The notes beneath the pieces were generated by a model that searched no databases, was not told where the DNA came from, and saw only the letters and a program-made list of their open reading frames with translations. Made by a program: the position numbers and the translations under genes. This document shows positions 33,674 through 41,409 of a DNA stretch of 64,000 nt, one piece after another (position 1 is the first letter of the stretch; the number at the start of each line of letters is the position of its first letter). This stretch comes from Kordiimonas gwangyangensis DSM 19435 = JCM 12864 (lineage in GTDB: Bacteria > Pseudomonadota > Alphaproteobacteria > Sphingomonadales > Kordiimonadaceae). The stretch covers positions 266,595 to 330,594 of the forward strand of contig NZ_AQXF01000003.1 of assembly GCF_000375545.1 (NCBI RefSeq), read 5' to 3'.

Positions 33674-34375
33674 TTACACCTGCAGTGAGGCGATCAGGTC
33701 TGGCAACTGGCCGAGGTCTGCAATCTGTTTGAAGCGGGGTTCGCCTTCGGGCTTTTCGGCGTGTTCGATTACCCATGTCAGCTCATGGGGGATGAACACG
33801 CCCCAGCTTCCTACCTCAATCGCGGGCAAGACGTCAGACTTGAGCGAGTTGCCTACCATCATGGCTGATCGTGTGCCGTCGCCATAATAGTTGAAAATGC
33901 GGTCATAGGTCGCGGCTGTTTTATTGCTGACGATCTCCACCCCGTCGAACATCTCACCAAGGCCGCTTTGCGCCAGCTTGCGTTCCTGGTCGAACAGGTC
34001 CCCTTTGGTGATGAGCACAAGGCGGTAATCCGGCGCCAGCATTTCCAGCGTTTCCTGTACGCCGTCCAGAAGCTCGATAGGGTGCGAAAGCATGTCGCGC
34101 CCGGCCTCAAGGATTTGGCCGATGGTCGCCGCCGGCACATGGCCGTCCGTGGCGTCGATCGCGGTTTCCACCATCGACAGCATGAAACCCTTTATGCCGA
34201 AGCCGTAGCGCCCGAGGTTGCGCCGCTGCGCCTCCAGAAGCCGCGCGGAGGCGTCCTCTGCTTCGATATAGCTTGCAAGCAGTTCCTGAAAACGTTCTTC
34301 GGTCAGTTTGAAGAACTGTTCGTTTTCCCAGAGTGTGTCGTCCGCGTCGAAGCCGATGGTAGAGAGTTTGCCCAC
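33674..34375 (-). CDS. HAD-superfamily hydrolase
   Basis: 233 aa. Motif I FDADDTLWENEQFF gives the nucleophile and acid Asp residues; motif II RLVLITKGD and motif III/IV around MMVGNSLKSDVLPAIEVGSW follow. The cap is helical (C1 type). Likely a small-molecule phosphatase. It starts 4 nt after the ArsR stop, so both genes form one transcript. Confidence 0.88.
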   Translation of the reverse strand: MGKLSTIGFDADDTLWENEQFFKLTEERFQELLASYIEAEDASARLLEAQRRNLGRYGFGIKGFMLSMVETAIDATDGHVPAATIGQILEAGRDMLSHPIELLDGVQETLEMLAPDYRLVLITKGDLFDQERKLAQSGLGEMFDGVEIVSNKTAATYDRIFNYYGDGTRSAMMVGNSLKSDVLPAIEVGSWGVFIPHELTWVIEHAEKPEGEPRFKQIADLGQLPDLIASLQV

Positions 34376-34379
34376 AAGT

Positions 34380-34715
34380 CTACTCGTGTGTTTCTTTGGC
34401 GCTCAAAAGCTTTTCAAGCTCGTTCAGGCGTGCAGCCCAGAGGTTGCGGTGGCTCTCGATCCATTCTGCGGCTTCGTCAAGCGGTTCGGGCACAAGGCTC
34501 AGCAGGTGTTCACGGCCATTCTTGCGGCGTTTGACCAGATTGGCGCGCTCCAGAATGCGGATATGCTTGGAGACAGAGTTCAGCGAGATATCAAAGGGCG
34601 CAGCGATTTCGGTCACGCGCGCTTCGCCTTCCGACAGTTGCTGCAAAATTGCGCGCCGTGTCGGATCTGCAAGTGCGATCAAAGTTTGATCGAGTGTTGA
34701 CTCTTTCACAATCAT
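34380..34715 (-). CDS. ArsR-family transcriptional repressor
   Basis: 111 aa winged helix: ALADPTRRAILQQLSEGEA, FDISLNSVSKHIRILERA (recognition helix) and the wing LVKRRKNGREHLLSLV. No ELCVCD-type metal site is present, so it belongs to the non-metal group often paired with AHSA1/SRPBCC proteins; such a gene lies about 0.6 kb upstream, on the same strand. A 7-4-7 inverted repeat sits just upstream of its start. Co-transcribed with the HAD gene. Confidence 0.88.
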   Translation of the reverse strand: MIVKESTLDQTLIALADPTRRAILQQLSEGEARVTEIAAPFDISLNSVSKHIRILERANLVKRRKNGREHLLSLVPEPLDEAAEWIESHRNLWAARLNELEKLLSAKETHE

Positions 34716-34722
34716 CTATAAA

Positions 34723-34740
34723 TTCACCCTTATGGGTTAA
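34723..34740. promoter_or_regulatory. Candidate ArsR operator
   Basis: TTCACCC-TTAT-GGGTTAA: inverted repeat with 6 of 7 arm positions matched, starting 8 nt upstream of the ArsR start codon. Probable autoregulatory site; inferred. Confidence 0.4.
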
Positions 34741-34791
34741 TATAATGAAAACCTGTTATGTTCGCAACCATCCCCTGCGGGCATGGCCGGG

Positions 34792-34817
34792 CCAAGCGGG
34801 ACGACGCTCCCGCTTGG
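34792..34817 (+). other. Perfect 10-bp stem-loop in the leader of the membrane-protein gene
   Basis: CCAAGCGGGA (34792-34801) and TCCCGCTTGG (34808-34817) around CGACGC. No U-tract follows, so it is more likely an RNA leader structure than a terminator. It lies 25 nt before the 34843 gene. Confidence 0.4.
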
Positions 34818-34842
34818 TATCTTATAGCAGCAGGGAGGCAAT

Positions 34843-35295
34843 ATGAAACAGATTGCAGCTATTTTCATCGGGGGCGGTATTGCGGGGGCACTGGACATCA
34901 CTTACGCGATCACCGTTCACTTTGTAACACGGGGTATCAAACCAATTGTTATCCTGCAGTCGGTCGCGAGTGGGGTGCAGGGGGCGGAGGCCTATAAGGG
35001 CGGGGTGCCGTCTGGCCTACTGGGGCTCGGGCTCCATTTCTTTATGACCATACTGATGGCGATTGCCTACAATCTCGCGTCCAAACTGTTTCCGGTGCTT
35101 ACCGAGAAGCCGGTCATTGCCGGTGCCGCATACGGTGTGATGCTCTATTTCATCATGAATTACGTGGTGGTGCCGCTTTCGCTTGCCGTGCCGGGGCGGC
35201 CGCCGATGGGCTGGCACATCCTCGGCGCAATGTTTGCGCACACCTGCCTTGTGGCAATCCCCATCGCGCTTGCTGCATCAAAAGTGGGTCGTTAG
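34843..35295 (+). CDS. Small four-TM membrane protein (YagU/DUF1440-like)
   Basis: 150 aa with AGGGAGG upstream of the ATG. Four hydrophobic stretches: IAAIFIGGGIAGALDITYAI, LLGLGLHFFMTILMAIAYNL, VIAGAAYGVMLYFIMNYVVV and ILGAMFAHTCLVAIPIALA. The N-terminal GGGIAGALDI and the conserved Gly-Tyr-Val region resemble YagU-type inner-membrane proteins of unknown function. It stands between the leftward AHSA1 and ArsR genes, on the opposite strand from both. Confidence 0.65.
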   Translation: MKQIAAIFIGGGIAGALDITYAITVHFVTRGIKPIVILQSVASGVQGAEAYKGGVPSGLLGLGLHFFMTILMAIAYNLASKLFPVLTEKPVIAGAAYGVMLYFIMNYVVVPLSLAVPGRPPMGWHILGAMFAHTCLVAIPIALAASKVGR

Positions 35296-35327
35296 TTCCC
35301 TCCGGGAAGGCAGGCGGGGCGCTCCGT

Positions 35328-35765
35328 TCAGTTCAGGGTGGTCGACAGCGCACCCAGCTCCGCCTGCCAGCGGGCTTCTACCTTGCGGATAATCTCATCC
35401 GCCACTTCGCCCAGTTCATGCACCACATCCACGTCGCAGCCCTTGCTGGTTTTGGAAATGGTGACCGAAATCACAGTGTTGCGCGGGTCTGTCTCTGATA
35501 TCCAGGTAAAGACCAGCTGCTCGGGCCGTGTGATATCAAGGTAGATACCCTTGAACTCATGCACCCTGTCGCCGCGTTTTACCCGAAACTTGAATCCACC
35601 TCCTTTTTTGCCGTCGATATGAATATCGACCACTTCTTCATTCTGGATGCCGGGGTGGAACATCCATTTGCCGAGAAGGTCCGGGTCCAGCCACGCATCA
35701 AACACAGTGTGCGCGGGCACGGAAAACGAATGCCGGACATGGGCGGAAGCACTTTTGATGGTCAT
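35328..35765 (-). CDS. SRPBCC / AHSA1-family protein
   Basis: 145 aa START-like fold: HSFSVPAHTVFDAWLDPDLLGKWMF at the N-terminus, the central EFKGIYLDITRPEQLVFTW, and a C-terminal long helix. AHSA1 (activator of Hsp90 ATPase homologue 1-like) proteins in bacteria commonly accompany ArsR regulators; here the regulator is nearby on the same strand but separated by an opposite-strand gene. Ligand unknown. Confidence 0.85.
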   Translation of the reverse strand: MTIKSASAHVRHSFSVPAHTVFDAWLDPDLLGKWMFHPGIQNEEVVDIHIDGKKGGGFKFRVKRGDRVHEFKGIYLDITRPEQLVFTWISETDPRNTVISVTISKTSKGCDVDVVHELGEVADEIIRKVEARWQAELGALSTTLN

Positions 35766-35852
35766 CAGTCTACTCGGTTGTTCCTATATTCGGAGACAAG
35801 CACGCTGGGGCTTTCCTCACTCCGGCGTGTCTGATTTTGTGGATTGGGCTAC

Positions 35853-36206
35853 CTAAAAGTCTTTCCCGTTCACTGGCGTGACCTCAAGGCTCTCGATGTC
35901 GACACCCTCAAGGCAGCGCACATTGATTGCGCGCATTTCGCTGCCGTCCGGCATATGGCCTTCAGCAAAGCTGTTGACCCCGCAGGTTTTGCAGAAAAGG
36001 TGATGAATATTGCCTGACCCGAACTGATAATCGGTGAGATTATCACTGCCACTCAGCAGTTCAAACTTGGCAGCAGGCGCGAAAGCGAGAATATGCCCGC
36101 GTTTGGCGCAGATCGAACAATTGCAGGAAATAACGTCTTTGAGTTCGGTTTCTACCTTGTAGGAAACTGCACCGCAGTGGCAGCTGCCTTTATATGTCTG
36201 TTCCAT
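35853..36206 (-). CDS. GFA-family zinc protein
   Basis: 117 aa from ATG 36206, with GAGGA 4 nt upstream; an in-frame extension to 36347 lacks support. Zn-binding Cys sets typical of the GFA (glutathione-dependent formaldehyde-activating enzyme-like) fold: GSCHCGAVSY, ISCNCSICAKRG and FCKTCGVNSF. Many GFA proteins are not formaldehyde enzymes, so function stays open. Confidence 0.87.
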   Translation of the reverse strand: MEQTYKGSCHCGAVSYKVETELKDVISCNCSICAKRGHILAFAPAAKFELLSGSDNLTDYQFGSGNIHHLFCKTCGVNSFAEGHMPDGSEMRAINVRCLEGVDIESLEVTPVNGKDF

Positions 36207-36388
36207 CGTGTCCTCGCTGTTTTGAAATCTTGGTGGCCAGAGTGTTGCAATTGGACGTATGGATGCAAGGGGCTTGTGGCACACCCGTAAACACAAGTTG
36301 GTGAGTTGCTGAAATGATATGCAATCGTTTGCAATGCTCAGAATCATCGGGCACTATCGGTCAAGGATGAGTAACGGGGAGAGCGTTT

Positions 36389-37456
36389 ATGACCATGCGA
36401 TTTAGATCACTTCTGATGGCTGGCCTGCTTGGATGCGCGGGTTCAGTATGTCTTGCTGATGATGGGCCAATTCAGGAGGATGGCAAAGTCTCTGTGCCTG
36501 CCTTTGAAATGCCGATGTCTGATTTCGCGAGTGAGGCCGCGGGCCCATACTGGCATAAAATTACGTCGACCCCCGGTCTTGCGCTCTCGGAACCCATCGA
36601 GAAGTTGCGCAGTTTTTATGATGCTATGAACACGAAGCGCGCGGAGCTTATGCGCACAATGTATGACGTTGATGTGCGCAAGGAAACGGTTGCGGGCGTC
36701 CCGGTCATGATCGTTGAGCCTGCGGGCGGTGTTACTGAGGGCAACAGAGACAAGCTCCTCATCAACCTGCATGGCGGTGCCTTCATGTGGGGCGCGGGCA
36801 GTGGCGAGCTGGTTGAGGCGATCCCGATTGCAGCCCTTTCAGGCTACCGTGTGATGACGGTCGACTACCGGATGGCACCTGAGCATGTTTTCCCAGCTGG
36901 CTCACAGGACGTTTATGCAGTCTATACCGAGATGCTGAAGCAGTATGATGCCACGCATATTGGTATCTACGGCTGTTCTGCGGGTGGGGCGCTGACGGCA
37001 CAGGCAACCGCGTGGATTATCGACAAGGGTGCACCAGCCCCTGGTGCCATCGGTACCTTTTGTGGCACCGGTGTCGATTATGGCGGGGACAGTGTGCAGC
37101 TTGACCCGATTTATGCGGGTGGCACGCCAGTTTCGGAAACAGGTGTGCCGCTCACCATGATGCGCTTACCGTATTTCTCATCCGTTAATGAGAAGGGGCC
37201 ATTGTTGGTTCCGGGCGAATATCCGGACATGCTGGCCAAATTCCCACCGACGCTTCTGCTGGCCGGTGGCCGCGACTTTGCTGCAAGTGGGCTCACAGTG
37301 ATGCACCGACGTTTGGCAGCCGCCGGAGTGCCTTCAAAGCTTTATCTGTTTGACGGCTTCTGGCACGCCTTCTTCATGGATGCGGAAATTCCGGAATCGC
37401 AGGAGGCTTATGACCTGATTGTTGCCTTCTTCAAGGAACATCTGGCGCGCGAATAG
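36389..37456 (+). CDS. Exported alpha/beta hydrolase of the HSL/acetyl-hydrolase type
   Basis: 355 aa with GGGGAGAG before the ATG. Signal peptide MTMRFRSLLMAGLLGCAGSV ending CLA, possibly a lipobox-like Cys. HSL oxyanion motif LHGGAFMWGAG, nucleophile elbow YGCSAGGALTA (G-x-S-x-G), acid in GGRDFAASG and catalytic His in GFWHAFFMD. Should act as a periplasmic or surface esterase on short acyl esters. Convergent with the MarR gene 7 nt away. Confidence 0.88.
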   Translation: MTMRFRSLLMAGLLGCAGSVCLADDGPIQEDGKVSVPAFEMPMSDFASEAAGPYWHKITSTPGLALSEPIEKLRSFYDAMNTKRAELMRTMYDVDVRKETVAGVPVMIVEPAGGVTEGNRDKLLINLHGGAFMWGAGSGELVEAIPIAALSGYRVMTVDYRMAPEHVFPAGSQDVYAVYTEMLKQYDATHIGIYGCSAGGALTAQATAWIIDKGAPAPGAIGTFCGTGVDYGGDSVQLDPIYAGGTPVSETGVPLTMMRLPYFSSVNEKGPLLVPGEYPDMLAKFPPTLLLAGGRDFAASGLTVMHRRLAAAGVPSKLYLFDGFWHAFFMDAEIPESQEAYDLIVAFFKEHLARE

Positions 37457-37462
37457 ATGCGG

Positions 37463-38011
37463 TCAGTTGACCTTGTCGATATCGCCAATATCCAGGATGG
37501 GCGAGGCGTCCAGATCTTCGGCGTCCATCATCGCGGCGATACGCTTGAGCGAGCTTTCAAGCATGGCGCGTTCCCAGTCCGCGAGCTGGCGGTACTGGCG
37601 TAGGAAGCCCGCTTGCAGCAGTTCCGGGGCTTCCTCAAGGCGTCGCTGCCCTTCTTCCGTCAGGCAGGCGTAGACGATGCGTTTGTCGGTTTCGCTACGC
37701 TCCCGACGGACGAGTTTCGCCTTTTCAAGCCGATCGAGAATTGAGGTGATGGTTGCCTGACTGAGCGCCACGTCCTTTGCCACAAGGGTTGGCGAGGCTT
37801 TACCCGCTTTCCTCAGCGACTGCATCACCACAAGCTGCGGTGCCGTGAGCCCCGACTGTTTCACAAGGCGTTTCGATTGCAGGTCAATTGCCCGCATGAT
37901 GCGCCTGATTGAAATCAGGATATCGTCATAATCTGTCATGGCGTCCGGGTCCGGCTGTGATGCTTTATCGTGGATTACCGGGAAACGCTCCTTGGTGCAA
38001 TCCCGTTGCAT
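37463..38011 (-). CDS. MarR-family transcriptional regulator
   Basis: 182 aa. Winged helix core: LTAPQLVVMQSLRKAG, VALSQATITSILDRLEKAKL (recognition helix) and the wing RRERSETDKRIVYACLTEEG. Start ATG 38011 shares one base with the stop of the upstream hydrolase (TGATG) and has GAGGGA in front, so it is translationally coupled; a later ATG at 37939 has no site. It is likely to control the divergent carbamoyl cluster through the palindrome at 39312-39323. Confidence 0.9.
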   Translation of the reverse strand: MQRDCTKERFPVIHDKASQPDPDAMTDYDDILISIRRIMRAIDLQSKRLVKQSGLTAPQLVVMQSLRKAGKASPTLVAKDVALSQATITSILDRLEKAKLVRRERSETDKRIVYACLTEEGQRRLEEAPELLQAGFLRQYRQLADWERAMLESSLKRIAAMMDAEDLDASPILDIGDIDKVN

Positions 38012-39243
38012 CAGTCCCTCGCCAAAGTGAGTACACAGTCCAGAAGCACGTTCGCGCCATTCTCGATATCGGACCAGTGGGTGAGTTCATCTGGCGCGTG
38101 GCTCACGCCGCCTACGCTCGGCACAAAAATGAGCCCCGCTTCGGTGATGGCTGAGAAGAACTGAACGTCATGCCCAGCGCCTGACGGCATGCGCATGTAG
38201 CTGTAGCCGCGTTCCTTGGTTTTCTCCTCAATCAGATCAACGATACCTGTGCTGCAGTATTTCGGCTCAAGCCAGCTCATTTCCTCATATTCGAACATCA
38301 GCCGATGCTTGCGGGCGATTGATGAAAGCACACGGCGGCAGGCATTCGCGAGGCCCTTCATCACCACGGGGTCTAGGTCGCGGCCCACAATGGTGAAGTC
38401 CACTTCACCCGGCACGGTGTGCGGAAAGCCGGGTTTGAGTGCCACATGGCCAATGGTGATGCGGGACTTGTCTGTACCCTCTTCGTCAATGATGCGCTGA
38501 ATTTCGTGCGCAAAGTCCGCGAGGCCGAGGAAGGCGTCTGAGCGCATGTCCATGGGGGCTGTACCCGCGTGGTCGGCTTTGCCAATCAACCGAACAATCC
38601 ATTTGAAAACGCCTGAAATGCCGTCCACCACGCCGATGGATTTTCGCTTGGCCTCGAGCACGGGCCCTTGTTCAACGTGAAGTTCCAGGTAGGCTTTCAA
38701 GTCCTCCGGGCGCCGGTAGGCATGGAGTACGTCATGGATATTGAGGCCGTGCGCCGCCATCGCGTCCTTCAAGCTGACACCATTTTCATCCGCCGCATTT
38801 TCAAGCCAGGGCAGGGTGACTGTGCCGGTCAGTGCCTGCGCACCTAACATGCCGCCAAAACGGCCTTCCTCTTCACTCGTCCCTACGATCTCGATCGGGT
38901 AATCAAGCTTGATGTCGTTCTCGCGGATAACCCGCACACATTCGAGGCCCGCAATAACGCCCAAGGTGCCATCAAAAATGCCACCTGCGGGCACGGAATC
39001 GAGGTGGGAGCCAATCATCACCACGGGCTTGTCCATGTCGCCATAGCGACCGATGACATTGCCTGCGCCGTCCATGCGCGCGGTCATGCCATTCGCCTCG
39101 TATTGCTCCATCATCCACTGGCGGGCTGCCATGTCAGCCTCAGAGAAGCCCTGCCGATATACGCCTTTGTCTTTCTCGTTATAGCCAAAACGGGAAAGGT
39201 TAAAAAGATCGTGTTCAATACGTTTTATTGACACATTTGGCAT
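38011..39243 (-). CDS. M20 Zn-hydrolase: N-carbamoyl-L-amino acid hydrolase / allantoate amidohydrolase family
   Basis: 410 aa from ATG 39243 (GGAGAGAG 8 nt upstream). Bimetal ligands: IGSHLDSVPAGGIFDG, TSEEEGRFGG and later His in the C-terminal SGAGHDVQFFS. The dimerisation-domain signature GKADHAGTAPMDMRSDA is typical of L-carbamoylases and allantoate amidohydrolases, which cleave a ureido group to CO2, ammonia and an amino acid. Coupled to the MarR gene, divergent from the transporter-transcarbamylase operon. Which ureido compound it uses cannot be told; L-carbamoylase versus allantoate-type needs substrate-pocket comparison. Confidence 0.88.
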   Translation of the reverse strand: MPNVSIKRIEHDLFNLSRFGYNEKDKGVYRQGFSEADMAARQWMMEQYEANGMTARMDGAGNVIGRYGDMDKPVVMIGSHLDSVPAGGIFDGTLGVIAGLECVRVIRENDIKLDYPIEIVGTSEEEGRFGGMLGAQALTGTVTLPWLENAADENGVSLKDAMAAHGLNIHDVLHAYRRPEDLKAYLELHVEQGPVLEAKRKSIGVVDGISGVFKWIVRLIGKADHAGTAPMDMRSDAFLGLADFAHEIQRIIDEEGTDKSRITIGHVALKPGFPHTVPGEVDFTIVGRDLDPVVMKGLANACRRVLSSIARKHRLMFEYEEMSWLEPKYCSTGIVDLIEEKTKERGYSYMRMPSGAGHDVQFFSAITEAGLIFVPSVGGVSHAPDELTHWSDIENGANVLLDCVLTLARD

Positions 39244-39311
39244 GTACAACTCTCTCCAAGGTGGTTTTCCGCAGAGCCATTTATAAGTGAATTTTTGTGC
39301 GGAACAAATAA

Positions 39312-39323
39312 TTTGAATTCAAA
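39312..39323. promoter_or_regulatory. Candidate MarR operator between divergent operons
   Basis: TTTGAATTCAAA, a perfect 12-bp palindrome in the AT-rich gap between the M20 hydrolase and the rightward operon. Size, symmetry and the adjacent MarR gene make it the natural regulatory site for both directions. Confidence 0.5.
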
Positions 39324-39341
39324 ATAGTATTGCAGTAGATT

Positions 39342-39364
39342 GCGACCGAATAAAGGTCGCTTTT
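39342..39364 (+). terminator. Leader hairpin with T-run (possible attenuator)
   Basis: GCGACC (39342-39347) and GGTCGC (39355-39360) around GAATAAA, followed by TTTT. It lies in the untranslated leader of the rightward operon, about 70-90 nt before the ATG at 39434, so it may act as an attenuator. Confidence 0.45.
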
Positions 39365-39433
39365 GGTGAGGTACAAGCAAAAAGGGTCGGGATAATCCAC
39401 GCGCTTATCTCATATGGTTTCGTTTTAACTGTA

Positions 39434-39844
39434 ATGATTTTGTCATCTTTGGCTGCGCCGCTAACTGCGGCTAAAGCAGATGATCTGATCATTTCGGACA
39501 ATGGCCTGACAGCGGGTTATGCAACTCTTGCATGGCCAAATGTCGAGGGCAAAAGCTTTGTGCTGGAAGAAAATGTCTCCGGCAATTGGCGTCCTGTGTA
39601 TGACGGCCCTGACCGTGCAACCACGCTCAGTGGTCGTGCCGACGGCGACTTCACCTTCCGATTGAAAGCGGACGGGCAACTCGTCGGAGATCCGATGTCG
39701 TTCACCGTTGCACACCACCCGCTCAGCCGTGCCTGGGCCTTCTTTGCTGTCGGTGCCGCCATGTTCGTGGCGCTTGTCGGTGTGCTTCTGCGCGGTAGCC
39801 GCAAACCCATCCCACAGATTTCCCCGACCAACGCGGAGCAGTGA
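39434..39844 (+). CDS. Exported single-TM protein preceding an SSS symporter
   Basis: 136 aa from ATG 39434. The N-terminus MILSSLAAPLTAAKADD looks like the last part of a signal peptide, and the upstream frame is open to 39317 encoding a basic-hydrophobic stretch (KRVGIIHALISYGFVLTV). The true start may therefore be upstream at a non-standard codon (ATA 39392 or ATC 39395 follow AAAAAGGG). The mature part has a small beta-rich domain (WPNVEGKSFVLEENVSGNW ... DGDFTFRLKADGQ, fibronectin-like), then a C-terminal TM helix (AWAFFAVGAAMFVALVGVLL) and basic tail. Ends 3 nt before the symporter start. No recognised family. Confidence 0.72.
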   Translation: MILSSLAAPLTAAKADDLIISDNGLTAGYATLAWPNVEGKSFVLEENVSGNWRPVYDGPDRATTLSGRADGDFTFRLKADGQLVGDPMSFTVAHHPLSRAWAFFAVGAAMFVALVGVLLRGSRKPIPQISPTNAEQ

Positions 39845-39847
39845 TCC

Positions 39848-41293
39848 ATGATGAATGCGGACGCAGTTCTGCCAAGCTCATATGCTTGGCTGATTATAGG
39901 CCTCTTTTCCCTGTTGTGGATCTGGCTTGGGTGGCGGCTCGGGCGTAATAACGACACGCTTGACGATTATATGCTGGCGGGCCGTAAGGTGGGTATAGGG
40001 TTCGCCGTTGCAACAGCCATGGCGACGTGGGTGACAAGCAACACCACCATGACCGCGCCGCAGCTCGCCTACCAGCTTGGTATCTGGGGCATGGTCGGTT
40101 ATTCGCTTGGTGCTGTAGGGCTTATCCTGTTCGCGCCGCTCGCGCGCCGTATCCGTGAGATGATGCCGGAAGGCTATACAAGCGGGGACTTCATTCGCTT
40201 GCGCTACGGCAATACGGCGTGGCGTATTTTCCTTGTTATTTCCTTCTTCTACAGCCTTGGTTGGCTCATCAGTCTTGGCATGGCGGGCGGACTGCTGATC
40301 AATGCGCTCAGTGGTATCCCCTACGTCTACGGTATGACGGTCATCGTCGTCATCTGCACGCTCTATACCGTGTTTGGCGGGCTTAAAGCGGTGATCGGTA
40401 CAGACTTTGTGCAAACCATACTGATCCTTCTGGGCGTCATCGCGCTTGCGGTGCTGGTCATCAACGAGGTTGGATTTGACGCCATCCATGCGCAGCTTGA
40501 AACCGAGCGGCCGGAGCTGCTGAACCTGCTGTTGCCAGCGTCCATCATGTTCCTGTTCAACAACCTGTTCTTTGGCGTGGGTGAGATCTTTCACTCGAAC
40601 GTCTGGTGGTCGCGGGCGTTCGCTTTTGCGCCGGGCGTAGGCTTGAAAGCCTATGCGCTTGCCGGAGTGTTCTGGCTGCCGATCCCGATTGTGGCGGGCT
40701 TCATTGCGCTTGCGGCACCGGCGCTTGGCATCAATGTGCCGTCGCCGGACATGGTGGCGCCACTTGTTGCGGGCAAACTGTTTGGCCTTGGTGGTGCAAT
40801 CCTTGTGTTTGTTGTGGTGTTTGCGGCACTTGCTTCAAGCCTTGATAGCGTGCTTGCCGCAACGAGCGATCTGATCGTCAAGGACATCTACAAAGGTCAC
40901 CTGCGCAAGAATGCCTCGGGCCCTGAACTCCGTAAAGCGGCGGTTGCCATCATTCTCGGCCTTGGTGCGCTCACGTGGGTGCTGAGTGTGCCAAAGATGG
41001 CGACGCTCGGGTCCCTGTTGCACTTCACCGGCGCCTTTGTGGCCAGCACCATCTGGCCCATCGCCGTTGGCCTTCTGTTCCGCAAAGGCAATGGCACACT
41101 GGCGAGCCTTGCCATGGTGCTGGGTACCGCAAGCGGCCTTTATGCCTATTTTGCCATTGGCTTTTATGTGGCGGCGCTTGTGTCCGCCGCCGTTTCCATG
41201 CTCGTCATGCTTTTTGCGCTGATGAGCAAACCCACCTTTGACTGGGCTGAGTTGAGCGAGGCCCGGTCAAACCCTGATGGAGAAGTCTCATGA
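39848..41293 (+). CDS. Sodium:solute symporter family (SSS) transporter
   Basis: 481 aa with about 13 TM segments. LAGRKVGIGFAVATAMATWVT and the Na-site helices (SNTTMTAPQLAYQLGIWG, MPEGYTSGDFIRLRYGNTAW, FGGLKAVIGTDFVQTILIL) match SSS members. The substrate is likely a charged or polar metabolite used by the downstream enzymes. Linked upstream to the TM protein (3-nt gap) and downstream by a 4-nt ATGA overlap to a 39-aa TM peptide. Confidence 0.9.
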   Translation: MMNADAVLPSSYAWLIIGLFSLLWIWLGWRLGRNNDTLDDYMLAGRKVGIGFAVATAMATWVTSNTTMTAPQLAYQLGIWGMVGYSLGAVGLILFAPLARRIREMMPEGYTSGDFIRLRYGNTAWRIFLVISFFYSLGWLISLGMAGGLLINALSGIPYVYGMTVIVVICTLYTVFGGLKAVIGTDFVQTILILLGVIALAVLVINEVGFDAIHAQLETERPELLNLLLPASIMFLFNNLFFGVGEIFHSNVWWSRAFAFAPGVGLKAYALAGVFWLPIPIVAGFIALAAPALGINVPSPDMVAPLVAGKLFGLGGAILVFVVVFAALASSLDSVLAATSDLIVKDIYKGHLRKNASGPELRKAAVAIILGLGALTWVLSVPKMATLGSLLHFTGAFVASTIWPIAVGLLFRKGNGTLASLAMVLGTASGLYAYFAIGFYVAALVSAAVSMLVMLFALMSKPTFDWAELSEARSNPDGEVS

Positions 41294-41409
41294 TTTCCGC
41301 GGCCGGGCTTGAGGCCCTGGTGGTGCCTGCGCTTGTGCTCACATGCGTAGCACCTGTTGTTTTGATTTATCTGGTTTGGCGCGACGTACAGGAGAAATCG
41401 CTATGGTAG
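41290..41409 (+). CDS. 39-aa single-TM peptide between symporter and transcarbamylase
   Basis: Starts ATGA-overlapped with the symporter stop and ends 6 nt inside the transcarbamylase gene. Reads MISAAGLEALVVPALVLTCV then APVVLIYLVWRDVQEKSLW: one hydrophobic helix with a short charged cytoplasmic end. Overlaps on both sides imply translational coupling. By analogy with other transporter micro-subunits it may stabilise the symporter; no family recognised. Confidence 0.6.
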   Translation: MISAAGLEALVVPALVLTCVAPVVLIYLVWRDVQEKSLW

